Of a stretch of DNA of 64,000 bases, positions 56,485-64,000 are shown one piece after another. The stretch is from Diogma glabrata (taxonomy: Eukaryota > Arthropoda > Insecta > Diptera > Cylindrotomidae): NCBI GenBank assembly GCA_963693315.1, contig OY856187.1:74283394-74347393 (forward strand), given 5' to 3'. The notes under the pieces were generated by a model that searched no databases, was not told where the DNA came from, and worked only from the letters and a program-made list of their open reading frames with translations. Made by a program: the position numbers and the translations under genes. Numbering within the stretch: position 1 is the stretch's first letter; each line of letters begins with the position of its first letter.

Positions 56485-57789
56485 ATTTGTGAACGATTTA
56501 TTTCATTTATTGAAATCGAATTATCTTTTTGACATCATTATGAAATTCCACAATGAAAACGAAATAAACATTGATAATTGTAGAGGCCAGTCATATGACA
56601 ACGCTTACAATATGGCAGGTATTTATGGTGGTCTACAAAGATTGATTCGTCAAACAAATGAAACAGCAATTTCTGTCCCTTGCTCTGCGCATTCATTAAA
56701 TTTAGTCGGTAAAAATAGTGTTTCTGGCAATACTGATGCAACTACGTTTTTTGATATGGTTGAAAAACTTTATGGATTTTTTGTATATTCCCCTTTTCGA
56801 TGGAATCGATTACAAGAACAATTAACCGAAAATAGCGGATGCCGGATACATGTTAAAGAGGGCAAATAGAACGAGATGGTCAGCTAGGTACGAATCAGTT
56901 CACGCTTTACATTCTTGTTATTTAAAAGTGTTGTATGTTTTAAAATCTTTTCTAATACATGAGGAAAGCTTCAGTGATGATAACAAAGCGGTGGTAACAA
57001 GTTTCATAAAAAAACTATGTGAATTCGAAAATATTTTGATGCTTGTCCTCTGGAAAAGTGTACTAACCATAAGTTTAATTTTGTGAATCGAGCATTACAA
57101 AAATCTAATTTAACTGTCTCGGTGACAAAAAATCTGTTTGATTCAATAGTTACAGATTTGGAAAATAAAGATTACAACAAAATTTTTGATGAAGCCTGTC
57201 AGCTATTAAATTCTGTTCCATCTAATATTCAAACTGTAAACAATATTCAAACTCGCTCAACGTCACAAACACTCTGTCCAGAGGAACAAAAAGACCACCT
57301 TGAAAATCGTTGTTCAAGCCAATTATAACGGCTTTGCTTTTCAATCTCAGAGAGCGTGCTAAAGTTTATGAAGATCTAGATAGCCAGTGCTCGTTTATGA
57401 TACGTCTAAATTTAATGAGTGATGAAGAGATTTCTAATTCTTGCAAAGCAATAAGCGCAAAATATTCTAAAGATCTCAATGCAAATCAATGGATTGACGA
57501 ATGTCAATTTGCCAAAAATTATTTCACATTTGAGAATCGATGTACAAAACAATGTTCAATGATAATCTTTCCACCACTTTTCCGAATATCAATATTTTAT
57601 TACGAATGTTTTTGTGCATGTTTGTCACTACTCACTAATGTTATAGATGAACGATTTTCAAAACTGAAGTTAATCAAAAGTTATTTGCGTAATACTATGA
57701 GTAATGATCGTTTGAACGATTTATCCATTCTTTCTATTGAAAATAAAATTTTGGACGAAATTAAATTCGATGAAATTATAGACACTTAA
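56438..57789 (+). pseudogene. ZMYM1-type hAT transposase, C-terminal half
   Basis: Four frames in sequence. 56438-56869: DNCRGQSYDNAYNMAGIYGG, then AISVPCSAHSLNLVGKN (catalytic-domain block). 56850-57086: ANRTRWSARYESVHALHS. 57083-57328: NRALQKSNLTVSVTKNLFDS. 57310-57789: TNVIDERFSKLKLIKSYL, RNTMSNDRLNDLSIL, SIENKIL (hAT C-terminal dimerisation domain). Three frameshifts separate them, so it is inactive unless repaired or spliced. Typical full-length relatives have about 700-800 residues. Confidence 0.9.
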
Positions 57790-57933
57790 GTACAGAAAAA
57801 ATGTAATTTTAATGCCTGAAAATAAATATATTTCAAACTTGTCTGGTTTCAGTTTTTTTTTTGCTTATGCTTGGGGCACCTGAATCGCGGAGCCCTGGTG
57901 CGGTTGCCTAAAAACTTGTATGATAATCCGCCA

Positions 57934-59339
<1,406 letters not shown>

Positions 59340-59465
59340 AAGCCATTTTTTTAATAAAATATATGTGTTGGGTAGCAGGAATTACAATGTATGTCACAAC
59401 AACACTTAAGAACCTTTTAAGAATAAGGTCTAACAACAACATGCTTCTAAGGTGTTTATATATGC
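59340..59465 (-). repeat. LINE 3' UTR fragment, solo
   Basis: GTGTTGGGTAGCAGGAATTACAA through AACAACATGCTTCTAAGGTG matches the 3' UTR of the LINE at 24885-25010 (same orientation) and, inverted, 4725-4830. No coding part is attached. Confidence 0.8.
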
Positions 59466-59848
59466 TGGATTGAGGAAAACAATGCGTTACATGATCTTGA
59501 TATATGCTTCTAGCACTAGGATGATTAGTAACCCAATTTTAGTTTTGTTCCTGCAAATTTGAAAAAAAAAGTATTTTTATTTTTATTTCCTTCATCCTAT
59601 TATGAAATATTGCCCTATGTCGTACATTATTACGTGAAAGGATTTTGTGTTTGGTTTTCTATTCTTTAAACAGTGTTGCGATTATGGCAAATTGTGAGTT
59701 TAAAACTTCGAAATTATTTCACCAATAAAAATTGGTTAAAAAATTATTTTGTCAGCAAAATTTTATTTGAAAGGAACCGTTTGTTATTCGATATTCAAAA
59801 TTGAAAATTTCGAATTTTCAATTGTATGCAAAAACCAAAACCACAGCT

Positions 59849-59871
59849 TGACGTCACAATTTGTGACGTCA
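59849..59871. promoter_or_regulatory. pair of TGACGTCA palindromes
   Basis: TGACGTCA at 59849-59856 and 59864-59871, together a perfect hairpin GACGTCAC-AATTT-GTGACGTC. TGACGTCA is the CRE/ATF consensus. No adjacent gene supports a function; chance or repeat origin is possible. Confidence 0.35.
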
Positions 59872-59924
59872 ATTTGAAAAAAAAAATAGAAATTTGCGTC
59901 CATCACCGTCTTAAAAAACATGAT

Positions 59925-60000
59925 GGTGTAGAGGAACCTAGGTCTTAAAAGGTTTTTATGTGTTGTTGTGACCCACATTGTAATTATAAATATGTCAAAG
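59925..60000 (+). repeat. LINE 3' UTR fragment, solo
   Basis: GAACCTAGGTCTTAAAAGGT, TGTGTTGTTGTGACCCACAT then GTAATTAT corresponds to 4745-4800. Inverted relative to the copy at 59340. Confidence 0.65.
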
Positions 60001-60009
60001 ACTTCGAAA

Positions 60010-60300
60010 TTGTATAATTGAAATTGAAATACGTTGAAATGGACATTGTTCTGTGGAGCCACAATTTTAAATGGAATATTCGAACCGGAAGATGTAGTGT
60101 TGCCACGTATTCCAATGATTTCAATAGATATGGCATTTGAATTCAAACGTTTAGTTTCCAGTACAACTCGCTTTTGCCATGACCATCAACAAATCACAAG
60201 GACAGTTACACCAAGTATGTGGACTAGATTTGGAGAATCTGTGTTTCTCACATGGACAACTGTATGTGACAGACGCGTTAGGAAAACCATTCCCTAAATA
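60010..60300 (+). pseudogene. Helitron Pif1-like helicase C-terminal fragment
   Basis: EPEDVVLPRIPMISIDMAFE then FKRL in one frame, and after a shift at about 60155 [17 protein letters not shown] followed by [17 protein letters not shown]. These are the final helicase motifs of Helitron Rep-Hel proteins (FxxTINKx[12 protein letters not shown]). The usual ALSRV is changed to TDALGKP. Only about 95 of some 1400 residues remain; no Helitron 3' hairpin was found. Confidence 0.85.
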
Positions 60301-60755
60301 TAAAGAATGCCACCTAAACTAAAAGGAAAAATACACACTACCATTGTTAGACCTGCACTTACATATGGTGCAAAATGTTGGACTATGTACCACAAGTTCA
60401 TACAAGATCTTACAACTGCCGAAATGAAAATGTGTAGAATGTCTCTAGGTGTAACAAAGTTTGACCATATTGAAAATGCAAAAATAAGAGGATCTCTGCA
60501 GATAAAAGAATCAATTGCTGGAAAAGTAAAACTTGAAAGAACTAATTGGTTTGAAAAAGTCTATAATCAAAATGAGCAACATGTTACCAAGAAAGTAATG
60601 AGCATGAATATTCCATATATTAGAAAACGAGGTACCAAAACATGATTGGTTAGGACAAATGAATGATCAACAAAGAAAGTATGGATTAACTCAAACTGAA
60701 CGTGAAGAACGACAAAATTCAAGAATGACACTGCGATTCAAGAGAAGAGATTAAT
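60301..60755 (+). pseudogene. RTE/CR1-like LINE RT C-terminal fragment
   Basis: 112-residue frame: [20 protein letters not shown] then GAKCWT, MCRMSLGVTKFDHIENAKIR and WFEKVYNQNEQHVTKKVMSM. This matches the post-palm region of RTE-type RTs (LKGKIYRTVVRPAxLYGxECW...GVTRLDRIRN...WxGHVxRxxxxHVTRKV). It directly follows the Helitron fragment, so two element fragments are fused end to end. Confidence 0.85.
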
Positions 60756-60898
60756 ACAATATTTTAAATATATGTAGTATATAAAATAAATTATAATGTT
60801 TTATGTATGTTGCTAACCCTGGAGGTTTATAAACCAAAAAAAACAGGATTTTTTGTAATATTAGTCATTATAAAATATACGATATGAGATATAAAGAT

Positions 60899-61875
60899 AG
60901 CGACCGGCATTCTCACGGTCGCAATTGTTGAGGTAGATCAAAAAAATGTACATGTACAGGAAATGTACATGTACAGCATGTGTGTTCTATTAATGGACAA
61001 GTTCGTGAATTAACAAACAAAATCCGACACGTGGTTAAGAAACTAGACCTTTTTTTTAAAAAAAATTGATTTCTTAAAACCGTTATAACGGCCGTTTGGA
61101 AAATAATATTTTTAAAAAAATAACCAGTTTGGAATCTTTGGAATCTTTTTATTCAATTTATTTTAAAAATAAACCTCTGCAGTTACAGGTTCCTAAATGA
61201 GCGGCTCCAACAAAAAAGTTTGCAAAAAAAAATTTTTTTTTTGAAACAACTGGCACACTCACGGTCGTATTTGTAGAGCCAGACCAAAAAACCTTTTCTA
61301 AAAATGTGTGTCTTGGACAACTTTGTAAATCAGCCAAACCCGACACATAGTTAAGAAACTAGAGGCTTTATATTCGAAAAAAATATGTTTTTTAGAACCG
61401 TTATAACGGCCGTTTGGATATTAATAGTTTTAAAAACTTCATAAATTTAGAATCTTTGAAACCTTTTTTATCAATTTATTTCATAAAATAGACCTCTGCA
61501 CTTGGAGGTTTCTGAGTGAGCGGCTCCAACGAAAAAGCTTGTAAAACACAAAATGCGTTTGAATCAACCGGCACTCTCACGGTCGCATTTGTGGAGCCAG
61601 ATCAAAAAACTTTTTTTAAAAATAAGTGTTTTTTTAATATCTTAGACAAGGTCGTAAATCAGCAAAATCTAACACATGGTTAAGAAACTAGAGGCTTTAT
61701 ACTAGAAAAAAATTGGTTTTTAAATCCGTTATAACGGTCGTTTGGATACTAATATTTTTAAAAACTTCATAAATTTAGAATCTGTGGAAACATTTTAATG
61801 TGTTTCTTATAAATACAAACCTCTGCAGTTAGAGGTTTTTGACTCGTCGGCTCCAACAAAAAAGTTTGCGACAAT
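60899..61875. repeat. ~320-bp tandem satellite, three units
   Basis: CCGTTATAACGG occurs at about 61080, 61398 and 61726 (spacing 318 and 328), each with GTTAAGAAACTAGA upstream and AACCTCTGCA then GGCTCCAAC downstream. The phrase ACTCTCACGGTCGCATTTGT recurs at 60905, 61250 and 61570. Units are about 80-85 percent alike. No ORF. Confidence 0.9.
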
Positions 61876-63129
61876 GCTCAACAACAACAATTTGCAAAAA
61901 CCTTATAACAGTTAATGAAAAAAAAAATAGAAAAATTTGAATAGAAGAAACTAATTTTTCTTTCTTAGAAATAAACTACTTTGATATTTTGCAGTAATTG
62001 CACGACATATGATAGAGAGTAGGTTTGCCGTGTGTTTTTCATAGTGTCATAAATTGGCACACATATGTTCTGTGGTTGATTTGATATTTGTTTGCTGCAA
62101 ATTGGATAGATGTAGTTTTGCTTATATGTAGCTAATTTTCTTTTTAAAATTTGTTCGATATCTGTTTGTAATTAGTTTTTTTTTGTTTAAACTAATCTGA
62201 TACATCAGATTCTACTTGTACACAAAACTGTCTGATATCGAAATCTATCTATTTCTAGTGGACATCTTGCCGCTCGGCCGCTCGGACTCGAAAACGGCTC
62301 GTTCGATTTGAATGATTTAAATTATATTCTATTAAAGAAAATCTAGAAAAACTGTATTTCTTATGTATATTCACTGATTTCTCGAAAACGGCTGATTCGA
62401 TTTGGATAATTTAAATTGTACTCTATTAAGGTACATTCTGAAGTGGTCCGATATTTTTCTATGACTTGAAAAACGCCGTTTTTCAGAAAATTGGAAAAAA
62501 CTATATTTTTTATGTATTTTCACCGATTCCTTCAAAACAGCTTATACTATTTGAATAGTTTGAGATGTAATAGAGATGCATTGATATAGATGCCGAGGTG
62601 GTTCCTATATATATTTCCATGATAGGAAATATTCCGTTTTTTACTAGATATTTCCATTGATTACTAGATTTTCATTGATTTGCGGAATTTTAAGTTATTA
62701 CTTCAAAAACGCTTTCTTAACCGACATTTGATTTTAATTTTATACACTGAAAATGAAAAAATAAAAAACTTTTAAAAAAAAATAGAACCGACTTTAGAAA
62801 AAAACACGAAAAAGTGACGAATAACTCAATTGTGGCTTTTAGAGACAAAAATACAGCTATCTTTTTATTTATTTAATTTAGTTATATCTTACTACAGCCA
62901 AAAAATTAAGCCTTTAAACAAAATTATCATATTATAGAAGTTATTATTGTAGTACATAACTCTTCCAAGTCAGTGCCACTGCCACGTTGACAAAAATTGA
63001 CTAATATGTCTCTGGCTTGGCACCGACATCCAATCTTTTGATGTATTCGAGTATTCAACACTGCGCTATATTTTGTAATTTAAAAGAAAGCCAATCGCCC
63101 AATAGGAAGGGCCATAGTTAACAAACGAC
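61876..63129. other. no gene; short repeated CGAAAACGGCT blocks
   Basis: CTCGAAAACGGCTCGTTCGA (62288), TTTCTCGAAAACGGCTGATT (62382) and a diverged CCTTCAAAACAGCTTATACT (62531) form a loose three-unit tandem with spacing of about 95-145 bp, each followed by a TTTGAAT/GGATGATTTAAATT block. Nothing coding seen. Confidence 0.65.
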
Positions 63130-63520
63130 TTGGGCCAACTCCGGCCTAGCATATATGGGGCAAATTTAGTTGGCCAAAGTTAAGATCAACTATGTTTTGC
63201 CAAACTTTAACCAAAGTATTCTGAAACACACTTGGCCCAATAATGTTTCGGCAATCCTTGTTTTGTCATAGTTAGATCATACTTGGCCAAACATATTTTA
63301 GTCAAGCAATGTCTTCTCGACAATTTACCATATATGGGCCAATCATGTATTGCCAGACATTGTTTACTCTTAGTTATACCAAAGTTAGCCGAATGAAGTT
63401 TAATCGTACGCTTTTTTAATTTAACCATACTTGGGCCAATAATCGTTTGCCATTCCTTATATTCACTGAGTTGAACCATACTGGACCAATTATGTGTTCC
63501 CAAGCTTTCCTTACCAAAGA
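63130..63520. repeat. ~51-bp degenerate minisatellite (TTGGCCAA type)
   Basis: CTTGGCCCAAT-like starts recur at about 63231, 63282, 63335, 63384, 63430 and 63481, each followed by ATGTTTTGCCAAxC. Units are quite diverged (about 70 percent). The 98-codon minus-strand frame across it is an accident of a period that is a multiple of three. Confidence 0.8.
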
Positions 63521-63619
63521 TATAAAAACATTGTAAAAAGTTTCAATAGGTTTTATATTCCATTAAAGTTTATGTTATAATTAAACCTTTCGTATCACAC
63601 CAGAGCAACTGTAGCGGCC

Positions 63620-63790
63620 CATCCCCTTACGGTTCAAATAATTAGGTGTAGAACTGTAGCCCTACAACTTGACTTTTTCAATAGAGTCTCACATGTGCGG
63701 AAGGCATTCCTTCGCGGGTTTTCCCTGATGACTTTAATCCTCAAAGGTTTAAAGTTGGCGTACAAAAATTCCTCAGAGAAACTTAATTTG
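63620..63790 (+). pseudogene. Jockey-like LINE C-terminal remnant
   Basis: In mixed frames it reads VSHVRKAF, then FPDDFNPQRFKVGVQKFLRE, comparable to TWNALPE...SAFNPQRFKKSVH in the 3960-4850 LINE. Only the last 40 or so residues remain. Confidence 0.6.
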
Positions 63791-64000
63791 CATTCCATTC
63801 ATGAAAATCGAATTAATTGTAGGCTGTAGGGATTTCAAAAAAATTATTTGACTGCAAAAGACAAACCGGAAGTTGGTGTGCAGAGATATTGAAAACCCTA
63901 CTAAAACCTTTTATACCAAGTTTCAATAAGATTGAAAGCCAGGATTAAAAATCCAGGATTCCAGCTTACAGATGTTTGGGAGACCAACCGCAATTTTGTC

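Overview
This window looks like transposon-dense, AT-rich DNA from an arthropod, most likely an insect. The evidence is one spliced aldo-keto reductase exon of animal type, a typical insect mix of mobile elements (Penelope-like, several non-LTR/LINE lineages, Ty3/gypsy, ZMYM1-type hAT, Helitron, MITEs), microsatellites, and a 200-N scaffold gap at 42501-42700. I cannot name the species. Only one host gene is visible, the aldo-keto reductase exon at 23484-24322 (minus). Almost everything else is a mobile element or a repeat.

Layout. 1-1013: 5'-truncated Penelope-like element (PLE) flanked by inverted repeats. 1085-1190: TTTA microsatellite. 1664-2626: foldback repeat. 3227-11166: a decayed ZMYM1-type hAT with matching termini and an 8-bp target duplication; inside it sit a LINE 3' part, a PLE that itself carries a repeat-R copy, an RTE-type LINE with a 15-bp target duplication, and a MITE. 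12351-14607: a second, frameshifted PLE. 15411-20293: two head-to-tail copies of an uncharacterised repeat (called R here), one holding a truncated LINE, the other a 515-bp tandem array with tRNA-like modules. 21480-23385: a perfect hAT MITE, then a 1.45-kb TIR element with a MITE nested in it. 24583-28889: another hAT-like composite with a perfect 8-bp duplication. 29328-31248: a long palindrome and two tandem palindromic MITEs. 31452-33691: the longest R copy (2.24 kb). 33762 to about 38.4 kb: a LINE with both ORFs open (ORF1 with a PHD finger, ORF2 with endonuclease and reverse transcriptase). 38631-39725: PLE fragment.

42701-57936 is the most complex locus. A ZMYM1-type hAT transposase region is present in three 1430-bp tandem units, followed by a 7.9-kb Ty3/gypsy element (gag, pol and an extra leader ORF), then a further hAT copy that repeats 1.1 kb of the left flank before running on to the transposase C-terminus and the right terminus, which abuts a 280-bp AT microsatellite. 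58.2-64 kb: LINE tails, a Helitron helicase fragment, a LINE C-terminus, a ~320-bp satellite and a ~51-bp minisatellite.

The only elements that look possibly functional are the LINE at 33.8-38.4 kb (both ORFs open) and the gypsy pol ORF (all catalytic residues present, but gag is frameshifted). I found no operon-like or clearly new defence or metabolic system. The most unusual signals are the R repeat family, the hAT/gypsy duplication structure, the long palindromes and the tRNA-like tandem array.
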